From contig NZ_CANMAH010000014.1 of the NCBI RefSeq assembly GCF_947495825.1, forward strand, positions 1 to 51,951: a DNA stretch of 51,951 bases. Direction: 5' to 3'. The notes below the pieces were generated by a model, which was not told the origin of the DNA, ran no database searches, and saw only the letters and a list, made by a program, of their open reading frames with translations. Positions 27,469 through 35,931 of the stretch are shown here, in pieces (the first letter of the stretch is position 1; every line of letters begins with the position of its first letter). A program made the translations under genes and the position numbers. The stretch is from an uncultured Psychrobacter sp. Lineage in GTDB: Bacteria > Pseudomonadota > Gammaproteobacteria > Pseudomonadales > Moraxellaceae.

Positions 27469-28938
27469 TTAATACAGACGTTGATAGACATAAGGTTTGG
27501 CAAACTCGCCAGTCTGCGTCAGAAGCTCTGGATTGATAGTATAGCTAGCAGATGCCATCATTGAGCCTACAAACGCATTTTGTTCAGCAAACATAGGGTT
27601 TTGATGGTCTCTAGTTGACGATTGAGACAGACTGCGTTGACTGTCATGAATAAACTGCGATGTTACTGGCCGCTGCTCATCATTAAATAGATACTGTAAT
27701 AAAGACACTTGCCCGCCAACAGCTTGTGCCAGTTGTGGAATAATCTGCTCTACCAATACTGTTCGTAGCTGCGCTAAACTCCTTACCGAGTATAAAAAGG
27801 CATGACCAAGTTGCGCCTCTTGTCCCAACGTTTGTGTGATACGCTGGTTCAACCCTCTTAATAGCTTGGCCAAATCCACCTCTGCTGATGACTCATGCTT
27901 ATCTGAGCGTTGATGCGCATCTGTAGGATTTAAGACACGAATAACGGGCAGCAATTCAGGCTGCGGAGGACAGTCGATAAAGCGAAAGCGACGACGTAGT
28001 GCCATATCAAGCGGCGCTAACGAGTGATCCTGCGTATTCATCGTTGCATAAATATCAACATTGGCAGGCACGCTAAAGACTCGTCCAGAATAAGCCAAAT
28101 TTACTTGCATCGCGTTTGGCTGCCCGCTGCGCTTATCAGGCTCGATCAGACTAAGCAGCTCGCCAAATACTCGGGAGACATTGGCACGGTTGATTTCGTC
28201 GATAAGCATGGCATAACGATGTTCAGGATCATTGGCAGCGCGCTTACAAAGCTTTAAAAAAGCTCCATCTTGGATATCATAGCGCATCTGATTGCTCGCC
28301 CCTTGTTCGCTTGTTTGGCGATTGATTTGAGCGCCTTGTCCTCTTGGTTCATCATTGCTCATCACTGGGCGAATGCCTTCGACAAACTCCTCGTAGCCAT
28401 AGGCTTGATGAAAGCTGACCATACTATAACGCTGCTTTTGTACAGGCTGATTGTCTTGTTGCGCCTGCCGGAACTCACCCAGCTGCTGTGACAACTGAGT
28501 CAATAATGACATGCTCTCTGGCAGTAGATGCCATGCTCCGCTTTCATCTTTATCAAAGTAAGCTTGGCTTGCACGGTTTTTATAGGTCACTGTCTTTGAG
28601 CTGGCCGAACTGTGCATTTGTAGCACTGACCATGCTGTGTTGCTTAGGTTCTTCTCACGTGCGTTTTGAGCCGCCTTAGCGATAAAAAACTCATGATTGA
28701 CGACTTCAGGTACTTTTACCAAGTCTTTTTGCTGTGCTTTAAAGTCCAAAAATATTAGACACACCACATCGCGCCAGCTAAGCTCATAGAGCAACTGTGA
28801 CAGTAGCTCGTTGCCATCCGTAATAGGCAAATAATGCGTATACTGTTTGGCAATTTGTAACAAGCGATAAGTCTTGCCTGTACCAGCGACACCCGTATAG
28901 ATAATATTGGTAGGCTCACTAGTGGGTCTGTCATTCAT
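27469..28938 (-). CDS. mcrB: McrB-like AAA+ motor, lacking the N-terminal DNA-recognition domain
   Basis: A 489-residue AAA+ protein. The Walker A motif GVAGTGKT lies at residues 16-23, right at the N-terminus. Walker B MLIDEINRANVSRVFGEL is near 243, and the McrB signature MNTQDHSLAPLD (usually MNTADRS) is near 298, followed by the arginine-finger region LRRRFRF. Full-length McrB proteins carry an extra N-terminal domain that binds methylated DNA. Here it is absent and no start further upstream extends the frame, so specificity must come from another protein or the motor region itself. It resembles the short McrB-S form. mcrC follows after 5 bp. Confidence 0.87.
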   Translation of the reverse strand: MNDRPTSEPTNIIYTGVAGTGKTYRLLQIAKQYTHYLPITDGNELLSQLLYELSWRDVVCLIFLDFKAQQKDLVKVPEVVNHEFFIAKAAQNAREKNLSNTAWSVLQMHSSASSKTVTYKNRASQAYFDKDESGAWHLLPESMSLLTQLSQQLGEFRQAQQDNQPVQKQRYSMVSFHQAYGYEEFVEGIRPVMSNDEPRGQGAQINRQTSEQGASNQMRYDIQDGAFLKLCKRAANDPEHRYAMLIDEINRANVSRVFGELLSLIEPDKRSGQPNAMQVNLAYSGRVFSVPANVDIYATMNTQDHSLAPLDMALRRRFRFIDCPPQPELLPVIRVLNPTDAHQRSDKHESSAEVDLAKLLRGLNQRITQTLGQEAQLGHAFLYSVRSLAQLRTVLVEQIIPQLAQAVGGQVSLLQYLFNDEQRPVTSQFIHDSQRSLSQSSTRDHQNPMFAEQNAFVGSMMASASYTINPELLTQTGEFAKPYVYQRLY

Positions 28939-29187
28939 AACTTAACTCGATATTAAAAACGATTGATAAAAATAGTAAATAAAAACAATAGATTTGTGGT
29001 CTGCAACTCTCCACCGGTTACGTTACTACTATTTTGTGTCCGTGGTTATTTATGGTACTAATATTAATGAGATGCAAGTATTAGGCAATTGCAAGGTAAC
29101 AGTATGACAACTTATGACGCGGTTTTACTTGTATTGCTTTATCCATTATCTAAAAATGCCCAAACAGATTAATTTGAGGAACTTTGT

Positions 29188-29961
29188 ATGTCAGGATTGT
29201 TAAATAAGCTACCCAATAAATTATCGACGAAGATACCAGCTAAGTTACCCGAAAAAATATCTGACGCGCTAACCCCTCAAGCAAACACAACATCGAATCC
29301 TAGTTCGCTTAAGCCAGTAAACAATCAATTTACTAAGCTGTTATCCATTACCAAGTATTTACCTGCTGGTGCACGCTCGACTATTTTATCCAAAGCCTTT
29401 GGTAAAGTCGTGCCTTATGTAGGTACCACAGGGGTCTACTACGAAACTGTAGAGCCCAATCAAGTGGTGGTCAGCTTAAACAACAATAAACCTGTACAAA
29501 ACCATATTGGCTCTATCCATGCGGTCGCTGTTACGCTACTTGCTGAGACCGCCACAGGCTTTATCTTAGGGTTGAACCTACCCTCTGATCGTGTGCTGTT
29601 GATCAAATCTTACTCTGTCAATTTTTATCGACCGCTTAAAAAAGGTCAAGTAGCAGCGGTCGCTACCTTAAGTGATGAACAGCGCTCAGATATTTTAGAT
29701 ACCCCCAAAGGCGAGATGGTCATCCCATGCGTCATCAATGATCGCGAGTCTGATAGCGTGCGTGATCCTATTACGGTTGAGATGACATGGGCATGGATAC
29801 CTAAGGCTGAATTAGAAGCGCGTCGCCAAGGCAAATCTTCAGAAACTGACGCTAACAACGACAACAAAACTGAAACTGAAACTGAAACTGAAACTGAAAC
29901 TGAAACTGAAACTGAAACTGAAACTGAACAAGAAAACCTATCTTCTACTGATAGTAAATGA
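29188..29961 (+). CDS. DUF4442 (hotdog thioesterase-like) protein with a Thr-Glu repeat tail
   Basis: A 257-residue protein. A basic Lys/Pro-rich N-terminal 50 residues with NKLPNKL and AKLPEKI repeats is followed by a hotdog-fold domain (about 55-205). That domain contains NHIGSIHAVAVTLLAETATGF, the pattern of the DUF4442/PaaI-like superfamily. The C-terminus is a run of ten Thr-Glu dipeptides encoded by a hexamer repeat. The fold suggests acyl-CoA or acyl-carrier handling, but no substrate is indicated. GAGGAACT precedes the ATG at good distance. It precedes ridA by 43 bp and diverges from mcrB. Confidence 0.75.
   Translation: MSGLLNKLPNKLSTKIPAKLPEKISDALTPQANTTSNPSSLKPVNNQFTKLLSITKYLPAGARSTILSKAFGKVVPYVGTTGVYYETVEPNQVVVSLNNNKPVQNHIGSIHAVAVTLLAETATGFILGLNLPSDRVLLIKSYSVNFYRPLKKGQVAAVATLSDEQRSDILDTPKGEMVIPCVINDRESDSVRDPITVEMTWAWIPKAELEARRQGKSSETDANNDNKTETETETETETETETETETEQENLSSTDSK
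29869..29928 (+). repeat. Hexanucleotide tandem repeat (ACTGAA)10
   Basis: Ten perfect copies of ACTGAA in 60 bp, in frame with the DUF4442 gene and encoding (Thr-Glu)10. Because the unit is six bases, copy-number change alters tail length but not reading frame. Confidence 0.95.
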
Positions 29962-30004
29962 CCAGTAAACGATAACGTAAATAATTAAGAACAAGGAGTC
30001 AACA

Positions 30005-30499
30005 ATGTCCAAACTTACCAATCGATTTGTCAGCCGCCTATCCAAGGCATTTTTTGTGGGTGCTTGCTCATTTGGACTGGCCATAGGTGCAAATGCTGCT
30101 CCAGCAGCAACTACTAATGCAGCTACTATGACCAAGTCTAAACCTGTCTTTTTAGGTGATGGCGGTGACTATCCGTTTTCTAGTGCTGTTCGAGTTGGTG
30201 ACACTTTATATATGTCAGGACAAATTGGTTTTAAAGACGGCAAGCTGGTAGAAGGCGGTATCAAAGCAGAAGCCGCGCAAACTTTAGACAATATCAACGA
30301 CGTATTGCTACAATATGGCTATCAAAAGACTGACCTTATCAAATGTATGGCGATGCTGACTGATATGAACGACTTTAACGCGTTCAATGAAGTCTATAAA
30401 GCCAAACTCGCCAAGCCTTATCCAGTACGCTCAGCATTTGGTGTCAAAGACTTGGCCGCAGGTGCTAGCGTCGAAGTTGAATGTATGGCAGCAAAATAA
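30005..30499 (+). CDS. Exported RidA/YjgF-family protein
   Basis: A 164-residue protein with a clear signal peptide (ending near GANAAPA) and a RidA domain (about 40-164). It has the family blocks YPFSSAVRVGDTLYMSGQIG, PVRSAFGVKDLAAGASVEVECMA and the conserved Arg of PVRSAFG that binds the carboxylate of imine substrates. RidA normally works in the cytosol, deaminating reactive 2-aminoacrylate, so export is unusual and suggests a periplasmic role. AAGGAG 7 bp before the ATG supports the start. It ends 9 bp from the convergent gspE, with a GCCCTA/TAGGGC inverted repeat spanning the junction. Confidence 0.88.
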   Translation: MSKLTNRFVSRLSKAFFVGACSFGLAIGANAAPAATTNAATMTKSKPVFLGDGGDYPFSSAVRVGDTLYMSGQIGFKDGKLVEGGIKAEAAQTLDNINDVLLQYGYQKTDLIKCMAMLTDMNDFNAFNEVYKAKLAKPYPVRSAFGVKDLAAGASVEVECMAAK

Positions 30500-30508
30500 T
30501 AGCCCTAG

Positions 30509-32050
30509 TTAAACAATGATAGCGTCCTCAGTTAGGGCGCTTTCTTTGGTTACACGTAGTACTTCTTCTAATGTCGTCTGTCCTGCTATCACTTTATGCA
30601 AACCGTCAGCACGAATCGATGGGGTCTTTTGACGAGCATAAGACTCAAGCTCATACTCGGCAGTATTACTATGAATCATACGCCGTAAGGTATCATCAAT
30701 TGGTACGACTTCATATATCGCTGTACGCCCTTTAAACCCAGACTGATTGCACTTGTCACAGCCAACGGGCTTTGGCAGCGTGATGGCTGTCGTCACTGAG
30801 TCTTTAGAGTCGGTTTCAATACCAATCTCAGAGAACAACTTTACTTGCTCACTATCTGCAGTTTGCCACGTATGACAATGTGAACAAAGAGTCCGCACCA
30901 AACGCTGCGCGACTACGCCAATGAGCGAGGACGATAATAAGAACGGCTCTACCCCCATATCTTGCAAGCGAGTCACCGCACCGATAGCGGTATTGGTATG
31001 CAGTGTTGATAAGACCAAATGCCCTGTCAATGACGCTTGTACTGCAATCTCAGCAGTTTCGATATCTCGAATTTCACCAACCATGACCACATCTGGATCT
31101 TGACGCAACATCGCCCGCAGACTTGTGGCAAAGGTCATATCTACTTTATTGTTAACTTGAGTCTGCCCAATACCATCAAGCTGAAATTCGATAGGATCTT
31201 CCGCCGTTAAGATATTACGTGTCTGATCGTTTAAGTCGGTCAATGCAGCATATAGGGTCGTCGTCTTACCTGAACCCGTAGGACCTGTCACCAAAATAAT
31301 GCCATGCGGACGATGAATTAAGCGTTTAAGCTCAGTATAGTCATTGTCTGCAAGCCCAAGATAAGTCATATTGAGGCGGCCTGCTTGCTTATCTAACAAG
31401 CGCATTACCACACGTTCACCAAAGCTTGAAGGCAACGTCGATACCCGCACATCGACCTCACGCCCTGCTAGCCGTAGACTGATACGCCCATCTTGTGGCA
31501 CGCGTTTTTCGGCGATGTCGAGTTTGGCCATGACTTTGATCCGTGAGACTAAAAGCGGTGCCAATTGACGTTTGGGCGTAATGATTTCTTTGAGCTCCCC
31601 ATCCACCCGAAAACGTACGACCAGACGCTTCTCAAAAGTCTCGATATGAATATCTGAAGCATTAAGACGAATCGCTTCTGATAATAGCGCGTTGATGAGT
31701 CGTATAATAGGCGCGTCATCTTGCTGGTCCATCAAATCTTCGGTCTCAGGCACACTATCTGCTAAGCTGTCCAAATCTGGATGATCTTCAAGACCGGCGG
31801 CGATATGCTGGGATTCACCCGTATTGCCTGCATAAGCTGCATTTAGGCGCTTTTCAAACTCATCCGAGCTGATGCTGTCATAAACAGGCACACCGCGTAC
31901 GCCTTGCTGCTGCAAAAATCGTACAGCTTCATTGATGGCAGAAAGCGGTGTGGCTTTGGTTAATACCAACGTCGGTGGTAGCTCAGCATCTATCGCTAAA
32001 ACGATTAAGAGCTGGTGGCGTTTTGCAAAACTGTACGGCAGTTGCATCAT
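30509..32050 (-). CDS. gspE: Type II secretion ATPase GspE
   Basis: A 513-residue ATPase. It has an N-terminal N1E-like region, then a PilB/GspE motor core with Walker [11 protein letters not shown] near 255, Asp box [10 protein letters not shown], Walker [15 protein letters not shown] and the His box [10 protein letters not shown] tetracysteine zinc motif (CSHC near 387 and CDKC near 429) is intact, as in GspE. The [20 protein letters not shown] segment before the core is the standard GspE linker. It drives assembly of the pseudopilus encoded by gspG, with GspF. It stands alone, 8 kb from gspF/gspG, with a 277 bp upstream region. Confidence 0.92.
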   Translation of the reverse strand: MMQLPYSFAKRHQLLIVLAIDAELPPTLVLTKATPLSAINEAVRFLQQQGVRGVPVYDSISSDEFEKRLNAAYAGNTGESQHIAAGLEDHPDLDSLADSVPETEDLMDQQDDAPIIRLINALLSEAIRLNASDIHIETFEKRLVVRFRVDGELKEIITPKRQLAPLLVSRIKVMAKLDIAEKRVPQDGRISLRLAGREVDVRVSTLPSSFGERVVMRLLDKQAGRLNMTYLGLADNDYTELKRLIHRPHGIILVTGPTGSGKTTTLYAALTDLNDQTRNILTAEDPIEFQLDGIGQTQVNNKVDMTFATSLRAMLRQDPDVVMVGEIRDIETAEIAVQASLTGHLVLSTLHTNTAIGAVTRLQDMGVEPFLLSSSLIGVVAQRLVRTLCSHCHTWQTADSEQVKLFSEIGIETDSKDSVTTAITLPKPVGCDKCNQSGFKGRTAIYEVVPIDDTLRRMIHSNTAEYELESYARQKTPSIRADGLHKVIAGQTTLEEVLRVTKESALTEDAIIV

Positions 32051-32214
32051 AAAAACGACCTGATAAAAATAGAATGGGTAATAAACAAATTATAAGTGCT
32101 CAGCCTCTTTAATAAAGGCGCTAAGGTCTTTGACAAGTAGGCAGTGTCTAACATAAATGTCTTATACTTAAATGATTAAACTAAGTAAAGTTTATCGGTA
32201 AGCGCTTATGAGTT

Positions 32215-32223
32215 TGTTATAAT
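32215..32223 (+). promoter_or_regulatory. Extended -10 promoter element before thiG
   Basis: TGT followed by TATAAT (32218-32223), an extended -10 box, with no good -35. It is about 160 bp before the thiG ATG. The leader shows no recognisable TPP riboswitch. Confidence 0.45.
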
Positions 32224-32381
32224 AACATTTTGTTTTATATCATTAACAAAGCTTTTACGCCGTTTTATGTCTCGATAAGCGTTTATTATTAACATCTCTC
32301 GATGCTAACTTTATACTACTTGTATTAGTGTCGCTTACGCCTTTTGTCTTTTATAGTCCGCCCGTTATTAGGATTGCAGAT

Positions 32382-33209
32382 ATGTCTCAAGCCACGACTC
32401 AAACTACTACTGAAAATACTCCCCTTGTTCAAGATACCTTTACTGTTGGTAGTCGCACATTTTCATCACGCCTACTGGTCGGCACTGGTAAATATAAAGA
32501 TATGGCTGAGACCGGAACCGCTATTGCAGCCTCAGCGGCCGAAATCGTCACTGTCGCTATTCGTCGTACCAATATTGGTCAAAATAGTGACGAGCCGAAC
32601 TTGTTAGATGTGATTTCGCCCGACAGATATACTATTTTACCCAATACTGCTGGTTGCTTTGATGCTGAGACAGCAGTTCGAACTTGCAAACTTGCACGTG
32701 AGCTATTGGGTGGGCATAATTTGGTCAAACTTGAAGTATTGGGCGATGAAAACAGTTTATATCCCAATATTATGGAGACTCTAAAGGCGGCAAAAGTGCT
32801 AATCGATGATGGTTTTGAGGTGATGGTATACACATCAGACGACCCCATTGTCGCGCAAGAATTAGAAAGTATGGGCTGTGTGGCGATTATGCCGCTTGGC
32901 AGCCTTATTGGTTCTGGTCTTGGACTCCTCAACCGTCATACGCTCAGCCTTATCATAGAAAACGCTAAGGTACCGGTATTGGTTGATGCTGGCGTTGGTA
33001 CTGCCTCTGATGCAGCTATTGCCATGGAGCTTGGTTGTGACGGTGTACTCATGAATTCAGCAATTGCCAATGCTCAAAACCCAGTGATGATGGCTCATGC
33101 TATGAAACACGCTATTTGGGCTGGTCGTGAGGCGTTTTTGGCAGGACGGATGCCCATGCGTAAGATGGCACAAGCCAGCTCGCCGCAAACTGGTTACTTT
33201 TTCCAATAA
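32382..33209 (+). CDS. thiG: Thiazole synthase ThiG
   Basis: A 275-residue TIM-barrel enzyme. It has [14 protein letters not shown] at the start of the core, the VKLEVLGD segment with the Schiff-base lysine, and [30 protein letters not shown] and [15 protein letters not shown] for substrate and phosphate binding. The ATG at 32382 follows TAGGA by about 8 bp; a longer frame from 32328 lacks support. ThiG builds the thiazole phosphate of thiamine from DXP (made by dxs at 35932), dehydroglycine or iminoglycine and ThiS-thiocarboxylate. No thiS or other thi gene is adjacent here, unlike in many genomes. Confidence 0.93.
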   Translation: MSQATTQTTTENTPLVQDTFTVGSRTFSSRLLVGTGKYKDMAETGTAIAASAAEIVTVAIRRTNIGQNSDEPNLLDVISPDRYTILPNTAGCFDAETAVRTCKLARELLGGHNLVKLEVLGDENSLYPNIMETLKAAKVLIDDGFEVMVYTSDDPIVAQELESMGCVAIMPLGSLIGSGLGLLNRHTLSLIIENAKVPVLVDAGVGTASDAAIAMELGCDGVLMNSAIANAQNPVMMAHAMKHAIWAGREAFLAGRMPMRKMAQASSPQTGYFFQ

Positions 33210-33330
33210 AATGGTTTTGATACCCAGTCGATTATATAATTAACTTAACCGCTGTTCATATCGATGTGCCGACAGGCTACTTATAATACGCAGCTCATTG
33301 ACCTTACTCGTTGAACCTAAAGGACACCTC

Positions 33331-34725
33331 ATGCGCTTACTGACGGCAGTTGATCAGTTATTTTTACTTCTTGAGTCACGTAAACAGCCTATGCATGTGG
33401 GTGGCTTGTTTTTGTTTGAACTGCCAGTCGATGCGCAAAATGCAGACGGTGATTTTGTTTATCAGCTGGTCAGACAAATGCAAACATCTCAAGTACCTCC
33501 AAGCTTTCCGTTCAATCAGGTACTTGAGCGGTTGTTATTTTGGAAGCAAGATGAGGATTTTGATGTTGAGCATCACTTTCGTCATGTTGCCTTGCCAAGA
33601 CCTTCCCGTGTCCGTGAGCTACTGATGTACGTCTCAAAAGAGCATGGGCGTTTACTTGATCGTGCCATGCCATTATGGGAATGCCACGTCATCGAGGGCA
33701 TCCAACCAGAGACTGAAGATAGTCCTGAGCGCTTTGCTCTATACTTTAAGATTCATCATTCATTGGTCGATGGTATCGCTGCCATGCGTCTGATCCAAAA
33801 ATCACTCTCGCAGTCACCAAACGAGCCCATGACGTTGCCAGTGTGGTCACTTATGGCACGCCATCGTAACCAAGTAGATGCTCTGATACCTGCTGGGCGC
33901 TCTGTTACTCGCATTATAAAAGAGCAGCTGTCTACCATTAAGCCCGTATTTACCGAACTACTAGACAACTTTAAACATCATGGCAAAGACGATTATGTTG
34001 GCACCTTTGATGCTCCTATGAGCATATTAAACCAGCGCATTTCCGCCTCACGGCGTATCGCAGCGCAATCTTATGATATGCAGCGCTTTGACGATATCGC
34101 TGACAAACTCGATGTCAGTATGAATGATGTGATACTTGCCGTCTGTTCTGGTGCCATACGGCGTTATTTACTAAAGCTTGATGCATTACCTAACAAACCC
34201 TTGATTGCTTTTGTACCGATGTCACTACGTAGCGATAGTAGCGCCACTGGCAATCAGATCTCATTTGTTTTGGCAAATTTGGGCACGCATTTAGATGACC
34301 CTATACGTCGACTACAGCTGATTAATGGCAGTATGAATAGCGGGAAACGTCGATTTCGGCGTATGAATCAAGCGCAAGTAATCAACTATAGTGCTATCGC
34401 TTATGCCTGGGAAGGTATCAATCTATTAACAGGTATATTTCCCAAAAAACAAGCTTTTAACCTTATCATTTCCAACGTACCTGGTGCCAAAAAACCCTTG
34501 TATTGGAACGGAGCGCCTCTCAAAGCCTTGTACCCAGCCTCTATTATATTGGATGGTCAAGCTATGAATATCACTCTTGCTAGCTATTTAGACAAAGTAG
34601 AGTTCTGTATTACCGCTTGTAGCAAGCTGTTGCCGCATGTACAAGATATGCTGGGCTTGATTGAAGAAGAGCTCGCTGTACTAGAAAACGTGAGCAAAGA
34701 AAGGCAATTGGGTCTACGTGAATAA
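33331..34725 (+). CDS. Wax ester synthase / diacylglycerol acyltransferase (WS/DGAT)
   Basis: A 464-residue acyltransferase. The ATG at 33331 with AAAGGA upstream is chosen over TTG 33298. The N-terminal condensing-type domain has the catalytic HHSLVDG at about 140-146, and MPLWECHVIEG precedes it. The C-terminal DUF1298-type domain has FVPMSLR, NQISFVLANLGT, NLIISNVPGAKKPLYWNGAPL and YPASIILDGQAMNITLASY. It condenses fatty alcohols or diacylglycerol with acyl-CoA for neutral-lipid storage (family knowledge). It is followed by a bidirectional terminator. Confidence 0.92.
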   Translation: MRLLTAVDQLFLLLESRKQPMHVGGLFLFELPVDAQNADGDFVYQLVRQMQTSQVPPSFPFNQVLERLLFWKQDEDFDVEHHFRHVALPRPSRVRELLMYVSKEHGRLLDRAMPLWECHVIEGIQPETEDSPERFALYFKIHHSLVDGIAAMRLIQKSLSQSPNEPMTLPVWSLMARHRNQVDALIPAGRSVTRIIKEQLSTIKPVFTELLDNFKHHGKDDYVGTFDAPMSILNQRISASRRIAAQSYDMQRFDDIADKLDVSMNDVILAVCSGAIRRYLLKLDALPNKPLIAFVPMSLRSDSSATGNQISFVLANLGTHLDDPIRRLQLINGSMNSGKRRFRRMNQAQVINYSAIAYAWEGINLLTGIFPKKQAFNLIISNVPGAKKPLYWNGAPLKALYPASIILDGQAMNITLASYLDKVEFCITACSKLLPHVQDMLGLIEEELAVLENVSKERQLGLRE

Positions 34726-34762
34726 CAAATTAACATTGATGATTTCATCTTAAAATCGCAAT

Positions 34763-34797
34763 AAAAAAAGCTGACTCCATCACAGAGTCAGCTTTTT
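34763..34797. terminator. Bidirectional terminator between WS/DGAT and suhB
   Basis: AAGCTGACT pairs with AGTCAGCTT, flanked by A residues on the left and T residues on the right, so it works for both converging genes. Confidence 0.9.
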
Positions 34798-34838
34798 AAA
34801 CATAACTTTTTAAGTACAATCTTATTAGTACCAAATCT

Positions 34839-35666
34839 CTACACAGCGTCACGCCATGTTGGTACAACTATCTGCATTAATGGCTTTAGTAGCTTGACGT
34901 TACAGGCAAAGATAGAGCCTGACTTCATAGAGTTATGCGCACCTGTATGATCGACCACAACGCCACGTGCCTCTGATACAATCAGCTCACCTGCTGCGAT
35001 ATCCCATGGCTTAATAGACATCTCAAAATAACCATCAAAACGCCCTGCTGCCACATAGCACAAATCAAGTGCCGCCGAACCTAAACGACGCATTTGTCCA
35101 CCTGCCTCAGATACTTTTTGTAAGCTTTCAAAATGCTCTTTGGCATAAGAGATGACTTCACCATTACGACTGCGCTCAAGCGGATGACCAGTCGTAAACA
35201 GCCCACCATCGATAGTTTTGCGCTCGCTTACATTGATACGGCGCTGGTTTAGGCGCGCGCCCTTACCGCGGCTGGCAGAGAACATCTCATCACGGACAGG
35301 ATCATAGACCACACCGTGCTGGGTAACGCCTTTGTGCTGCACAGCGATTGATACACAAAACTGCGGTATCCCGTGAACGAAGTTTTTGGTGCCATCTAAG
35401 GGATCAATAATCCAGCACCAATCTGCATCTTCACCGCGGCCTTCTTGCATGCCAAACTCTTCACCCAAAAACGAATGGTTTGGGTAATTGCTTTTGAGGG
35501 TCTCGATAGTGAGTTCTTCACTATAGCGATCAATGCGTGTCACTAAGCCATCGATACCTTTTGACTCAGTATCAAACTCAATTTTGTGACGATTTTGATG
35601 CGCATGTAAAATCTCTGCACCGACTTTTTCAGCAGTACGCGCTGCGATGACGACCATGGGTTCCAT
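34839..35666 (-). CDS. suhB: Inositol-1-monophosphatase SuhB
   Basis: A 275-residue phosphatase. The metal-binding motif DPLDGTKNF at 88-96 is preceded by GEEF at 68-71. The second motif WDIAAGELIVSEARG lies in the C-terminal third. All magnesium ligands (E69/E70, D88, D91, D in WDIA) appear intact. In E. coli SuhB also supports rRNA antitermination with NusA and NusB; this could hold here but is not visible in sequence. It is separated from dxs upstream by 265 bp containing a terminator and a long perfect hairpin. Confidence 0.92.
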   Translation of the reverse strand: MEPMVVIAARTAEKVGAEILHAHQNRHKIEFDTESKGIDGLVTRIDRYSEELTIETLKSNYPNHSFLGEEFGMQEGRGEDADWCWIIDPLDGTKNFVHGIPQFCVSIAVQHKGVTQHGVVYDPVRDEMFSASRGKGARLNQRRINVSERKTIDGGLFTTGHPLERSRNGEVISYAKEHFESLQKVSEAGGQMRRLGSAALDLCYVAAGRFDGYFEMSIKPWDIAAGELIVSEARGVVVDHTGAHNSMKSGSIFACNVKLLKPLMQIVVPTWRDAV

Positions 35667-35723
35667 AAATAACCTATCTACTTGTTGAATAAATAAAATG
35701 AATGAAGACTACAGATATTACTT

Positions 35724-35760
35724 GCATAGGATGGCATATCAATTGTCTGCCATCCTATGC
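35724..35760. repeat. Perfect 13 bp inverted repeat in the suhB upstream region
   Basis: GCATAGGATGGCA and its exact complement TGCCATCCTATGC enclose 11 bases. There is no T run on either side, so it is not a standard terminator. It lies 58-94 bp before the suhB ATG and could form a stable structure in its leader or bind a dimeric regulator. Confidence 0.7.
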
Positions 35761-35876
35761 CTCTCTTATACGGTCTTAAACAGACTGACCGCAACATACT
35801 AAAAAATCAAAAACAAAAATGAAAAATACAAGGCTTACCATGGCTAATGGCCGCCATCACTACTTACACAAGCTGT

Positions 35877-35906
35877 AAAAAAATTAGCACCTACGGCAAG
35901 CAGGTG
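35877..35906 (-). terminator. Terminator after dxs
   Basis: On the minus strand CACCTGC pairs with GTAGGTG (one mismatch) around a 5-base loop, followed four bases later by seven T residues. It starts 26 bp past the dxs stop. Confidence 0.65.
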
Positions 35907-35931
35907 TTACGACAAACTGACACACTGCCAC

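Noticed and set aside
29869..29928. Hexamer repeat as an on/off phase switch
   Set aside because: The unit is a multiple of three, so slippage does not change the frame.
29869..29928. CRISPR-like repeat
   Set aside because: There are no spacers; the units are directly adjacent and very short. No CRISPR array is seen anywhere in the window.
32224..32381. Possible TPP riboswitch before thiG
   Set aside because: None of the conserved TPP aptamer blocks are visible in the leader.
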